Below are positions 33,674 through 42,081 of a stretch of DNA of 42,081 bases, piece after piece. Under the pieces are notes generated by a model. It was not told where the DNA came from. It saw only the letters and a list, made by a program, of their open reading frames with translations, and did not search any database. Both the position numbers and the translations under genes were made by a program. How positions within the stretch are numbered: the stretch's first letter is position 1; each line of letters opens with the position of its first letter. The DNA comes from Anaerolineae bacterium. GTDB lineage: Bacteria > Chloroflexota > Anaerolineae > Promineifilales > Promineifilaceae. The DNA lies in contig JANQGC010000241.1 in assembly GCA_028277515.1 (NCBI GenBank), forward strand, positions 1 to 42,081, given 5' to 3'.

Positions 33674-34300
33674 TTACATATCCCAGGTTGCGTCGCCAAA
33701 AAAATCTCCGTGATCCTTATTCAAAAATGACTCTATCGCTTTTCTCTTATCTCCCAGCCGGAACGATGGGCCATGACCGGGGTAGCAGATAGACTCATCC
33801 GGCCAAGCCAGCACGACATGGCGAAGGGTATTGAGGGTCGTTTGAAATCCTTCAATTGACCGGGTTTTCCCCGGGCCGCCCTCAAAAATAGTGTCGCCAA
33901 CAATGATGCGGTTATCACTCTGAATAGCAAAACTCACCTGATCGCCGATATGTCCGGGGGTATAATAAACTTGCAGTGTATGTTCCCCAATGCGAATAAC
34001 TTCACCATGATCCAGCCAGCGATCGGCATTGATGACGACGCCATTCGCATGCGATCCCGGGTGGGCCAGGACAGGGACTTTAAGCTGTTTTTTCATTTCG
34101 GCGAGCGCGCCGATGTGATCGATGTCACTATGGGTTAAAAGGATAGCGATAGGTTGTGAGTCTTCTAACATTTCCAACAATGTTTTAGGATCTGCTCCGG
34201 GATCGATCAAAACACTCTTCCTTGTCGTGGGACAGATAAGGGAATAGGTGTTCATACCCCAGACGCCCACTTTATGTGTTCTTAATTGCATAGGCTCCAT
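33674..34300 (-). CDS. metallo-beta-lactamase-fold hydrolase (glyoxalase II-like)
   Basis: 208 residues with the MBL fold. The metal motif reads H57-S-D59-I-D61-H62, so the second His of HxHxDH is Asp, a known variant among bacterial MBL hydrolases. Other ligands are in YYTPGHIGDQVSF, VGDTIFEGGPG and CYPGHGPS. Such enzymes hydrolyse thioesters or are of unassigned substrate; S-lactoylglutathione-like activity is only a guess. It is the second of two minus-strand genes after the LysE exporter... the reading direction puts it downstream of lysE with a 92-nt gap. Confidence 0.88.
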   Translation of the reverse strand: MEPMQLRTHKVGVWGMNTYSLICPTTRKSVLIDPGADPKTLLEMLEDSQPIAILLTHSDIDHIGALAEMKKQLKVPVLAHPGSHANGVVINADRWLDHGEVIRIGEHTLQVYYTPGHIGDQVSFAIQSDNRIIVGDTIFEGGPGKTRSIEGFQTTLNTLRHVVLAWPDESICYPGHGPSFRLGDKRKAIESFLNKDHGDFFGDATWDM

Positions 34301-34392
34301 TTTTGTTAGCTGCTCCTCTATTTATAATCCTATATGATGCTCATCATCAGGCTTTTAGTGAAATCCCATCATAGGGAACTGTTTCTATTAAG

Positions 34393-35004
34393 TCAAAGAT
34401 TTCTAAACCCTTGCCAAATTTGATATATAGCGAAGAAGAGTAAGGCCAATGCGGACAATCCGCTCAAGACCTGATTAACCTTTTTGTCCAGGCGTTTTGT
34501 TTGGGCGAAAAGAGCGACAAAAGCCATAAACCCGCCGATCAAGGTGAGATAAAATCCGATGACGAAGCTTAACCCATAAATAGGGGCCTGCCGCCAACCG
34601 GCAATAAATATCGGCCCGGCAATCGTCGCCCAAAATAGGTAGGGATTGGGGCTTAAGAAGTTCATCCCAGCCGCCTTCATTAGACTATGGTCTGAAGATT
34701 GTAGCGTTTCCGGTTTGGTGCTCGCGGCCGTTTGATAAGCTTTGTAGGCTCCATATGCCAGATATAGCAGGAATATGCCACCGATGATTTGCAAAATGCT
34801 CAAAGACCAATCAGGTGTGCGGGTTAATACCAGGATGACCAATAGAACAATGGGACCATCGCTGATCAGTGGTGCCAATGTGACTGGAAGGGTTTTTTGC
34901 CATCCGTTCTTTAAAGTTTGGGATAGTAAAAAAGCCTGAAGTGGTCCGGGTTGGGCGGCGGCCGTTCCCCCCAGCAGCAATCCTTGTGTTAGAAAGGTCA
35001 GCAA
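34393..35004 (-). CDS. LysE-family amino-acid/threonine exporter
   Basis: 203 residues with about six membrane helices. Typical LysE/RhtB features are the N-terminal GLLLGGTAAAQPGPLQAFLLSQTLKNGW (the family G-x-x-x-P-G-P motif), helix III with LLYLAYGAYKAY and MNFLSPNPYLFW. It would export an amino acid or a similar small molecule. The substrate cannot be read from sequence. It is downstream of map by 45 nt and probably co-transcribed. Confidence 0.88.
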   Translation of the reverse strand: MLTFLTQGLLLGGTAAAQPGPLQAFLLSQTLKNGWQKTLPVTLAPLISDGPIVLLVILVLTRTPDWSLSILQIIGGIFLLYLAYGAYKAYQTAASTKPETLQSSDHSLMKAAGMNFLSPNPYLFWATIAGPIFIAGWRQAPIYGLSFVIGFYLTLIGGFMAFVALFAQTKRLDKKVNQVLSGLSALALLFFAIYQIWQGFRNL

Positions 35005-35049
35005 GAGCGCCCCTTCAACAAACTATTAATAAGGGGAAATCGCGGCGTC

Positions 35050-35814
35050 TCAGATCCTGGTGAGGATTTCCGGTCCATTTTTGGTGATAGCGATGGTATG
35101 TTCGTATTGGACGCTTAGCTGGCCATCGGCCGTGACCACTGTCCAACCATCATTGAGTAAAAACCACTCATGTGTTCCGGCGTTAATCATTGGTTCTATG
35201 GTGAAAGTCATGCCTGGCCGCAATCTTGGGCCTCGGTTTTCCTGGCGAACATGAGATACGGAAGGTGGTTCGTGCAGCGAGCGGCCGATCCCATGTCCAC
35301 CCCATTCATGGACGACCGAGACGCCCTGGGAATCGGCATAATCATTGATAGCTGCCCCAATATCATGCAAGTATCCACCGGGTTGTGCCGCCGCGATTCC
35401 CACGCGGAGCGCCTCTTTGCCAATATCCATCATACGCTGAGCATTTCCTGAGACCTTACCGACCGGAAATGTTACACAGGCATCTCCACAAAACCCTCTT
35501 TTTTTGAGACCGATATCGATGCCGATGATGTCACCCTCTTTTAGGATACGGTCATTTGGTAAACCATGACAAATTTCATGGTTGACTGAAGCGCAAATCA
35601 CACCGGGAAAAGGTGGATGTTCATCTGAGGACCCCCGGTAATCTTTATACAGAGGCTTTGCCTGGTGCTGGGCGATATATTCTTCGACAATGTTATCTAA
35701 CAAAGAAAGAGAGACCCCTGGTTTAATATTTTTTTCCAACAAAGCAAAACATTCGGCAACCAGCCGGCCGGCCTCACGCATACGCGAAATCGCTTTCGCA
35801 TTTTTTAGACGCAT
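35050..35814 (-). CDS. map: methionine aminopeptidase, type I
   Basis: MAP removes the N-terminal Met from nascent proteins. 254 residues, pita-bread fold, no N-terminal extension (type Ia). All five metal ligands are in recognisable motifs: IGIDIGLKKRGFCGDACVTF (two Asp), EWGGHGIGRSLHEPP (His), TIEPMIN (Glu) and VQYEHTIA (Glu). It usually lies in the ribosomal-protein operon near secY and adk; here it stands alone with a LysE gene behind it. A TATAAT in repeat copy D (35864-35859) faces it. Confidence 0.95.
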   Translation of the reverse strand: MRLKNAKAISRMREAGRLVAECFALLEKNIKPGVSLSLLDNIVEEYIAQHQAKPLYKDYRGSSDEHPPFPGVICASVNHEICHGLPNDRILKEGDIIGIDIGLKKRGFCGDACVTFPVGKVSGNAQRMMDIGKEALRVGIAAAQPGGYLHDIGAAINDYADSQGVSVVHEWGGHGIGRSLHEPPSVSHVRQENRGPRLRPGMTFTIEPMINAGTHEWFLLNDGWTVVTADGQLSVQYEHTIAITKNGPEILTRI

Positions 35815-35845
35815 AATATCTCATTTAAATTCATAATTTCAATAC

Positions 35846-35944
35846 ACTGTTATTAAAAATTATATGCAAAGAAATTTGACAACTTTTCACTTGAATATTG
35901 ACGAAAACCATTTAACGAAAAGTTGTCAAATTTTAGGTACACAA
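35846..35944. repeat. dispersed hairpin element, copy D
   Basis: A perfect 17-bp inverted repeat: AAATTTGACAACTTTTC at 35872-35888 and its complement at 35917-35933. Flanks match copy C (CTGTTA on the left, TTTTAGGTA.ACACAA on the right). On the minus strand it contains TATAAT 45 nt before map, so the element may supply the map promoter. Confidence 0.82.
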
Positions 35945-36004
35945 CGTACAATGGGGCGAATTATAACACAATTGGAGGTTCTAGGATTGCGTTTTTTTGA
36001 TTTC

Positions 36005-38152
36005 CTAACTGCCTATTTTTAACCAGTATCGCGCTTGCTCTTCAACAAAAGGGGTTAATGGCATGACAATTAAGATACCGCCATCGGAGCCAAGATCAAC
36101 CTGCCCTTGATAGCGATTGAACTCATCAAGAGGCAATGTTTCAACTTGAGGGGTATCGCCAAGTTTGATGAGCTGTAGTGACCACTGCTGGGGAAGTTGC
36201 CACCCGGTCCGGACAAAACCATCAGCAATCCAATTGGTACCTTCTTGTTCCACGTCTGTTGCATAGCCAAGCTCAGGAATCATGATGTCATCCAGGGCGA
36301 CACCTTTACCTACCGCCTCAAAATCGGTCAGAACCTGGAAACGAATCATAATTTCCTGTCCGGCATATGCGTTTAACGACAGCTCTTCAGGAAGCCATCC
36401 GCCAACAGTGTTATCTAGTTGACTGCTGTTTCCTGTATAAGCCGGACCATAATCTCCCTGTTTGCTGTTTGATGGTGAGAGAATTTGCCACGTCTGACCT
36501 TGATCTTGCGAAATAGTGATATAAGCGAAATCAAAATCTTCTTCCAGGTCAAACCAGATGTTAAACTTTAAGGTTGCTTGCTGAAGATCACTTAAATCAA
36601 AGGCTGCTGTAAGCTGTGCGTTAGTATCGTTTTCAGGCAGCGCAAACCACATTTGTTCCCCACTTGTCGGAGGAGAATCGATTAATTGGGTTGTTGTATC
36701 ACCAACAAAGGAGAGGGATAGAGTATTTGCCGGGGCCAATTCAAAGTAATGAACAGACAACTGATCCAACTCAAAAACTTTTTCATATGGGAGATTACTT
36801 ATTCTTTCTTGAATAGATGGGGACGGCAGTTCCAGGCGAATATAGTTGTATTCCTGACCCGCAGCGGGATCGTCTAAATAATTAGCTGCCGCCCAATCAG
36901 AAAGAAATTGATTCAGAGAACGATCCGGATCATGACCTTGTAACACTTTGCGAACAGCTGATAATCCGTTGGCCGGTTCGCGCACCAGTTCGTATATTCC
37001 TGGGTTGTCTAGCTGTTCCCAGAGATAGACAGTGAAAAGGTAGGCATTGGCATAATGGGCATCAATGACCTCTTCTTCATAGGCCCAGCGGTCAAGGCGA
37101 GTGTCTGGTTTTTCTAAATACGCATCAGGAACGGCTGTATCCAATCCAACATAGAGTTCAGCCAATTGGGATAGACCTTCATTAAGCCAAACGGATTCAT
37201 TTTTATCCAAATTCCATTGGGAGAGATGTTGTAATTCATGGATTAATGTTCCGTAATACAAATCTGAACCGATTAACAACTGATCCATGTTTAGGTAAAT
37301 TATTTCTTGCTGATTTGACTCCTGAAACAGTGGCAAAGTGTTAGGATATTCATCCAGGTCGCTAAAATAACCTATTTCATAATTGTCGCTTGCTCCGGCG
37401 ACATGTAAGATTGAAAACCTTGGGTCATTATCCATGCCAGGTTCCCAGGGTCGGCCAAATAAGTGTGCAAATTGGCCAAAAAACTCGTTCGTTTCCAGGT
37501 AGTCACCGGCTGAACGGACATCGATTTCATCAAGCTGTAATGAATCATCCATCCACAAATAGGCGTTTTCGGTAGAATGAACCAGGGTGGCTTCAATTCG
37601 GCCCTGGTCGGTATAGAAAATTTGGCGGTCACCGTTATTAAAACTGGGCCGCTCATAAGTTCTCGGCCCTGGGTCCACCTCCTGATTAAGTTCTTTAAAG
37701 ACATTGTAATAATCATGCTCTGGAATATTTGATTCAAATAATCGTTCCAAATCGGCAAAAGCGCGATCAGGAATGGCCTCCTGTTCGATATTTGCCGGTG
37801 GATCAATGATGATTTTGGAAGCTGGAGGAGGGGCAGGTGGCGGTCGATCAGTCGCTATGGAATCAATTGTTATTGTAGGTGTAATTTCCATAGCCGGGTT
37901 TGAGGAGACGGAAGGGACAGTCGCCATTGCGGATGGCTGAGGTTGAGGAAGCGCAGTTGGTTGAGGAACTTGTCCAATTGCAAAATCCGGAGACTCCAGA
38001 AAAAGCTCTCCACCATTTCGGATATAAATGTATAATCCACCAATAGCAACGGACCCCGCAAAGAGGATAAACAGCATAAAAAGCAAGCATCCGCCAATGG
38101 TTAATAAGATGTTTCTTTGCTTTTTTTTGCTATATGTCCGCCTGTTGCCCAT
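36005..38152 (-). CDS. membrane-anchored zinc metalloprotease (M30-like gluzincin)
   Basis: 715 residues. A basic N-terminus (MGNRRTYSKKKQ) and one membrane helix at 13-40 suggest a type II anchor with the enzyme outside. A Pro-rich linker (45-120) follows. The catalytic core has H305-E-L-Q-H309 and, after 15 residues, E325 in WLNEGLSQLAE, as in hyicolysin-type (M30) peptidases. A C-terminal beta domain (about 500-640: FDFAYITISQDQGQTW, VALDDIMIPE) resembles the immune-inhibitor-A MAM-like module. Substrates are unknown. It is monocistronic, divergent from fabH across a 308-bp region. Confidence 0.85.
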   Translation of the reverse strand: MGNRRTYSKKKQRNILLTIGGCLLFMLFILFAGSVAIGGLYIYIRNGGELFLESPDFAIGQVPQPTALPQPQPSAMATVPSVSSNPAMEITPTITIDSIATDRPPPAPPPASKIIIDPPANIEQEAIPDRAFADLERLFESNIPEHDYYNVFKELNQEVDPGPRTYERPSFNNGDRQIFYTDQGRIEATLVHSTENAYLWMDDSLQLDEIDVRSAGDYLETNEFFGQFAHLFGRPWEPGMDNDPRFSILHVAGASDNYEIGYFSDLDEYPNTLPLFQESNQQEIIYLNMDQLLIGSDLYYGTLIHELQHLSQWNLDKNESVWLNEGLSQLAELYVGLDTAVPDAYLEKPDTRLDRWAYEEEVIDAHYANAYLFTVYLWEQLDNPGIYELVREPANGLSAVRKVLQGHDPDRSLNQFLSDWAAANYLDDPAAGQEYNYIRLELPSPSIQERISNLPYEKVFELDQLSVHYFELAPANTLSLSFVGDTTTQLIDSPPTSGEQMWFALPENDTNAQLTAAFDLSDLQQATLKFNIWFDLEEDFDFAYITISQDQGQTWQILSPSNSKQGDYGPAYTGNSSQLDNTVGGWLPEELSLNAYAGQEIMIRFQVLTDFEAVGKGVALDDIMIPELGYATDVEQEGTNWIADGFVRTGWQLPQQWSLQLIKLGDTPQVETLPLDEFNRYQGQVDLGSDGGILIVMPLTPFVEEQARYWLKIGS

Positions 38153-38460
38153 AATCTTAGAACATTAAACTTAATGGTTTGTTTTTCTAATTTGTATTCA
38201 TAATGTGACAGTTACTTATTTCTCAGAGAGATCGAAGCGATTCAAGTGACTGTCACTTGTTACATTAAATTAACATACCGTAACTCAATAGCCCTCTACG
38301 GGTTCTTCTCAATGTGAGAAGCCTTGTTATTTTAGGTTCTTATTTTCTTACGAATTAAACCACAATTCGTTGCCAAGGTGGTAACTTTTTGCAGCCCCCG
38401 ACTACATAAGCAGGTGATGTTCGCCTGGTTGGGAAGGAAGACACAAAAACAGAGGAATGT
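38153..38460. promoter_or_regulatory. 308-bp divergent intergenic region with palindromes (copy F)
   Basis: Box 1 ATGTGACAGTTACTT (38203-38217) and box 2 AAGTGACTGTCACTT (38244-38258) repeat the pattern seen at 26089, 41 bp centre to centre. A second hairpin, CTTCTCA-ATG-TGAGAAG, lies near 38307-38325. CAGGTGA..TTCGCCTG near 38411-38428 forms a third. GAGG lies 5 nt before the fabH ATG. I see no gene here and no known riboswitch. Confidence 0.6.
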
Positions 38461-39627
38461 ATGAAACACGCTCATATTGTAGGCTGGGGGAGCTTCCTAC
38501 CTGACACAGTCCTTTCGAATGATGACCTTGCCCAGATGGTCGATACCTCTGATGAATGGATTTACACGCGAACCGGCATTCGGCAGCGCCGCATCGCCGG
38601 TGAAAAAGAGACCACTGCGACGATGGCATTTGAAGCCGCAGCCCGCGCATTGGCAGTGGCAGATTTACCTCCATCCCAACTTGAATTAATAATTGTAGCC
38701 ACTTCGACACCAGAATATATTTTCCCATCAACTGCCAGCCGTGTGCAAGATTACTTAGGTGCAGCAAGAGCGGGGGCCTTTGACTTAGGAGCTGCCTGTT
38801 CTGGCTTTGTTTATGCTTTAAATATGGCCGCCCAATCAATCGCAACCGGTTCGGTTCGTAACGCGGTGGTAATTGGTGCGGAAACGATGTCACGTGTGTT
38901 GGATTGGAGTGACCGCAGCACGTGCATCCTGTTTGGTGATGGCGCCGGTGCTGTTGTGTTAAAGGGTTCCAGCGTTCCTGGTGGTGTCCTGGCATCAACA
39001 ATGCGCTCAGATGGGTCCGGGGGTAACTTACTTCGGCTGCCTGCTGTTTACCATAATCCGGTACCGACGTTAGGACCTGAATATTTGGGCAATGGGCATA
39101 AACAAAATACGATTGCTATGAACGGCCGCCAAATATTTCGTTTTGCCTCCCATGTTGTGCACTCATCAATATATGACGTTGTCAAAAAGGCTGGCCTCAC
39201 GATAGATGATATAGATTTGATTATTCCTCATCAGGCCAATACCAGAATTATTGATCATGTCGCCCGGAAGATGAGAATTCCCCCAGAGAAATTCTTTTCC
39301 AATGTCGACCAAACCGGCAATACATCGGCAGCATCGATCCCATTGGCCCTGTGTGATGCCGTAGAACAAGGCCGGTTGAGACCGGATAATAATGTTGTTT
39401 TTGTTGGGTTTGGTGGAGGCTTAACCTGGGCATCGGTTGCGTTGAAATGGGATGTCACACCGCCGGAGATTCCATTGCTGGACCGGGAATGGAAACGGAC
39501 GCGTTATATTATAGCACGCGGCCGATCACGCTTGCGCAAGATTGGGCGAAATATCGGGGCTAAGTTTGGCGGCTCGCCTACACCAGATGCACGCCTGAAA
39601 GATGCTGCAAAGAGAATAGGAGATTAG
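38461..39627 (+). CDS. fabH: 3-oxoacyl-ACP synthase III
   Basis: FabH condenses acetyl-CoA (or a branched acyl-CoA) with malonyl-ACP to start fatty acid synthesis. The thiolase-fold triad is C113 (GAACSGFVYAL), H257 (IIPHQANTRIID) and N287 (TGNTSAASIP). The family normally ends near 320-335 residues; this protein has 388, with a basic tail after WASVALKW that contains RSRLRKIGRN. The tail looks unstructured and is unexplained. No other fab genes are adjacent. It overlaps the convergent gene at 39624 by 4 nt. Confidence 0.93.
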   Translation: MKHAHIVGWGSFLPDTVLSNDDLAQMVDTSDEWIYTRTGIRQRRIAGEKETTATMAFEAAARALAVADLPPSQLELIIVATSTPEYIFPSTASRVQDYLGAARAGAFDLGAACSGFVYALNMAAQSIATGSVRNAVVIGAETMSRVLDWSDRSTCILFGDGAGAVVLKGSSVPGGVLASTMRSDGSGGNLLRLPAVYHNPVPTLGPEYLGNGHKQNTIAMNGRQIFRFASHVVHSSIYDVVKKAGLTIDDIDLIIPHQANTRIIDHVARKMRIPPEKFFSNVDQTGNTSAASIPLALCDAVEQGRLRPDNNVVFVGFGGGLTWASVALKWDVTPPEIPLLDREWKRTRYIIARGRSRLRKIGRNIGAKFGGSPTPDARLKDAAKRIGD

Positions 39628-40292
39628 CCTCCGGCCGCAGATTGTTTAACCGTCGCAGCGATCTGCTTTAATAGGCCTTCTTCTTCTAATACTCCTTGAA
39701 CATGGTTACGGCCGTTGATGACCAGGTGCGGTAGTTCCTTGACAGAATAGCGGACATTGGCGATGGGGAAGGCGTCCGTCATGATTAGATAAGACCGTAT
39801 TTTAGGGCTGGCTACAGCAAGACCGAAGGCTGATTTAGCCATCAATGCTCCCGCCTCATCCTCAGCAGATGTTAAAATTTCTAGTTGAACTTCTTGTTTG
39901 AGTTTTTGCAGGGGGATTCGCGTTGCCGCTTCCAAGGTTGTGCCCTGAAAAGAAGTTGCTTGAATGGCAGTGATCAGGGAGGTCATTTGATACCCCGCGG
40001 GCAATCCAATTAATCGAATCCCCTTGTCAGTTGGCGTGTTCCCAGCCAAATCAAAAATACCTATGACGGGATAATAATCATAGTTTACTCTGCGGGGAAA
40101 GAATGCTGCTTCAATTTGGTTAAAGTGTTTTGCCAGGGTTGTTGCCAGTGTTTGGGCCTCTTTCTCGGTCCGGCTCTCAGCCGGGTCGCCCCAGATATTG
40201 ATTTGTACCTTGTGAGGTAAATTTTCAAGGTATCCAGGAAGCAGATCCCAGGTCTCGGCGTCAAAGGGATAATTTTCTAACTTTTCATCCAT
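39624..40292 (-). CDS. cysteine-less tandem thioredoxin-fold protein
   Basis: 222 residues with two thioredoxin-like halves, in the layout of protein disulfide oxidoreductase (PDO) or the AhpF N-terminal domain. The first runs from HKVQINIWGD to about 110, the second from VQLEILTSAEDEAGA to the end, with a cis-Pro-like VKELPHLVINGR loop. There is no Cys in the whole protein; both CxxC sites are gone (the second reads SAEDEAGAL). It therefore cannot do disulfide exchange. A binding or scaffold role is possible. It is 14 nt downstream of mutS, so probably co-transcribed. Confidence 0.75.
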   Translation of the reverse strand: MDEKLENYPFDAETWDLLPGYLENLPHKVQINIWGDPAESRTEKEAQTLATTLAKHFNQIEAAFFPRRVNYDYYPVIGIFDLAGNTPTDKGIRLIGLPAGYQMTSLITAIQATSFQGTTLEAATRIPLQKLKQEVQLEILTSAEDEAGALMAKSAFGLAVASPKIRSYLIMTDAFPIANVRYSVKELPHLVINGRNHVQGVLEEEGLLKQIAATVKQSAAGG

Positions 40293-40306
40293 ACATCGCG
40301 ACCTTT

Positions 40307-42081
40307 CTATGATGGGGGATTTCCATCTTCACCGTCAACGTAGCGTCTCCGCCACTCATACAGTTTGTTTATCGCTTCCAAGGGGGTCATGGCTGTGACA
40401 TCAAGTTTTTTAAGCTCCTCAAGGATGGGGCTTGATTCGGGGAAAAGGGCCATTTGCTGCCCGCTGTTCAAATGACTCGGTTCAACAGTGGCAGTCGGAG
40501 CATGTTTTTCCAGGTCTTGTAGGATCTCATTGGCACGGCTGATAATGTCCCGCGGGAGACCTGCCAACTGGGCAACATGGATACCATAGCTGCGGTCAGC
40601 ACCTCCGGGCACGATTTTATGCAGGAATGTCACGTCGTCACCTTGTTCGGCCACTTCGACATTGTAATTGGAAACGAGCGGCAGCATATCAGCCAGGCCG
40701 GTTAATTCATGGTAATGGGTGGCAAAAAGTGTGCGGGGTTTCAGCCGCGGATGGTTATGCAGGAATTCAATGATGGCCCAGGCCAGGGATAAACCATCGT
40801 AAGTGCTGGTTCCACGGCCGATTTCATCCAAAATTAACAATGAACGGTGGGTAGCGTGATTCAGGATTTCGGCCGTTTCGACCATCTCGACCATAAAAGT
40901 GGACCGGCCGGCATGTAATTCATCATGGGCACCGATGCGAGTGAAGATGCGATCAACCAGGCCGATCGTCGCCGACTCAGCGGGAACAAAGCTGCCGATT
41001 TGAGCCATCAATGTGATCAATGCTACCTGTCTTAAATAAGTTGATTTACCGGACATATTCGGTCCGGTAATGATTTGAATGCGATCATCATCACTGAATT
41101 GGGCATCGTTGGGGACGAATCGTTCGCCAAGCGATTGCTGCTTGGTAATGGTTTGTTCTACGACGGGATGGCGGCTTTGGTTGAGTTCTAAGGTGCTGGA
41201 TTCATTTATCTGTGGCCGAATATAGGCATTTCGTGAGGCGACCTCGGCCATGTTGGCCGCCACATCTATTCTGGCTAAGGAGGATGCAGTTTTTAACAAT
41301 CTTTCCGCATATCCGGCGACTCGCTCAGTGATCTCGGTAAAAATTCGGCGCTCAATTTGCAGGATGCGTTCTTCAGCGTTCAAAATGAGGGTTTCATACT
41401 CTTTCAATTCGGGCGTGATATAGCGTTCGGCATTGGTCAAGGTTTGTTTGCGAATGTAATCATCGGGCACCAGGTTAGTGTTGGCTTTGGTGACTTCAAG
41501 GTAGTAGCCAAACACTTTATTGAAACTAACTTTAAGGGAATTTATGCCTGTTCGTTCTCTTTCTCGCAGCTCAAGATTTTCGACCCATTCCCTGGCATGG
41601 TTTGATGAATTTATGACGCCATCAAGTTCGGCCGAAAAACCAGGACGTATAACACCCATTTTGTTCAGATTAGGAGGGGCATCGTCCACCAATGACTGGG
41701 AGATTAGTGCTAATGTTTCAGGACAGGAGTCTAAGCCTTCTACTAAAGATCTCATTGGCGGAATATCAGAAAGTAAGGTTTGCAATTTGGGAATGATGGC
41801 CAGACATTTTCCGACCTGGTCCAAGTCGCGTGGGTTGGCTGACCCGCTCACTGCGCGATTTGTCAGCCGTTCAAGGTCCGGTAACCCCTTAAGTTGTGCC
41901 CGTACATCAGCTCTTAACAAAGCATCATTGAAAAAAACATCCACCTGATCGAGCCGATTATCCAGGCGCTCCTTATTTAGTAAGGGTCGGGTTAGGCGCT
42001 GACGCAGCAGCCGCGCGCCCATGGGAGTGATGGTTTTGTTCAGCACAGCTAAGAGGGAGCCAATCCGGCCGCCGTCCATTG
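40307..42081 (-). CDS. mutS: DNA mismatch repair protein MutS (5' end outside window)
   Basis: MutS recognises base mismatches and recruits MutL. The 591 codons seen lack the N-terminal mismatch-binding and connector domains, which lie beyond the right edge; the Met at 42079 is internal. Core lever and clamp domains start at GRIGSLLAVLNKTITPMGARLLR. The ATPase has Walker A ITGPNMSGKSTYLRQ, the signature IFTRIGAHDELHAGRSTFMVEM and Walker B LLILDEIGRGTSTYDG. The C-terminal helix-turn-helix dimer region follows. Apparently a normal MutS1. It leads an operon with the cysteine-less thioredoxin-fold gene. Confidence 0.97.
   Translation of the reverse strand, partial: MDGGRIGSLLAVLNKTITPMGARLLRQRLTRPLLNKERLDNRLDQVDVFFNDALLRADVRAQLKGLPDLERLTNRAVSGSANPRDLDQVGKCLAIIPKLQTLLSDIPPMRSLVEGLDSCPETLALISQSLVDDAPPNLNKMGVIRPGFSAELDGVINSSNHAREWVENLELRERERTGINSLKVSFNKVFGYYLEVTKANTNLVPDDYIRKQTLTNAERYITPELKEYETLILNAEERILQIERRIFTEITERVAGYAERLLKTASSLARIDVAANMAEVASRNAYIRPQINESSTLELNQSRHPVVEQTITKQQSLGERFVPNDAQFSDDDRIQIITGPNMSGKSTYLRQVALITLMAQIGSFVPAESATIGLVDRIFTRIGAHDELHAGRSTFMVEMVETAEILNHATHRSLLILDEIGRGTSTYDGLSLAWAIIEFLHNHPRLKPRTLFATHYHELTGLADMLPLVSNYNVEVAEQGDDVTFLHKIVPGGADRSYGIHVAQLAGLPRDIISRANEILQDLEKHAPTATVEPSHLNSGQQMALFPESSPILEELKKLDVTAMTPLEAINKLYEWRRRYVDGEDGNPPS

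Noticed and set aside
38260..38460. Riboswitch upstream of fabH
   Set aside because: Two short hairpins are visible, but no known riboswitch core or FapR-like site could be recognised.

Overview
The window is chromosomal DNA of a free-living bacterium with moderate G+C (judged by eye). The gene set and the style of the proteins best fit the phylum Chloroflexota, probably an Anaerolineae-like lineage. Pointers are a TMEM260/DUF2723-type membrane glycosyltransferase, PKD-plus-CAP secreted proteins with Pro/Thr tails, a RibA-RibD reductase fusion and a complete his operon. The taxonomic call is inference. No rRNA, phage, transposase, conjugation or CRISPR genes are visible.

Layout. 1-2.4 kb (minus): a truncated hybrid sensor kinase (REC-GAF-PAS-HisKA) behind an OmpR-type response regulator, with a strong terminator between them. 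2.5-5.8 kb: homoserine kinase, an RlmI-like rRNA methyltransferase and a YqhQ/DUF1385 membrane protein. 5.9-9.5 kb (plus): tRNA-Leu(UAA), tilS, a tungstate-type permease and ATPase (tupB, tupC) without a binding-protein gene, then tRNA-Pro, tRNA-Gly and a CAU tRNA that looks like tRNA-Ile2, the TilS substrate. 9.6-14.3 kb: an RmlC-like cupin, a GT2 glycosyltransferase, a 1009-residue membrane glycosyltransferase carrying an in-frame dispersed repeat, and a small membrane protein.

14.4-21.8 kb (minus): a complete histidine operon in the order hisG-D-C-B-H-A-F-I-E. It is headed by a promoter, a 29-codon leader ORF containing the run His-Tyr-His-Ala-His-His, and a GNRA-loop intrinsic terminator with seven U, that is, a classic ribosome-mediated his attenuator. 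No histidinol-phosphatase gene is present in the cluster. Two copies of a dispersed inverted-repeat element sit inside the operon.

21.8-31.4 kb: a ribA-ribD(reductase) fusion overlapping rlmB, then rsmG, recF, a second response regulator, an alkaline-phosphatase-superfamily 'sulfatase' with Thr in place of the formylglycine Cys, lgt, a small basic protein and purB. 31.4-42.1 kb: a secreted PKD/CAP protein, a metallo-beta-lactamase-fold hydrolase, a LysE-type exporter, methionine aminopeptidase, a membrane-anchored M30-like metalloprotease, fabH with a basic C-terminal tail, a cysteine-less thioredoxin-fold protein, and mutS cut by the window edge.

The most interesting signals outside genes are four. 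They are the his leader peptide/attenuator, a family of four MITE-like hairpins built on TTGACAA/TTGTCAA, two divergent promoter regions with paired AAGTGAC(A/T)GTCACTT palindromes, and a strong excess of the hexamer CGGCCG (about 65 by hand count), reminiscent of cyanobacterial HIP1.
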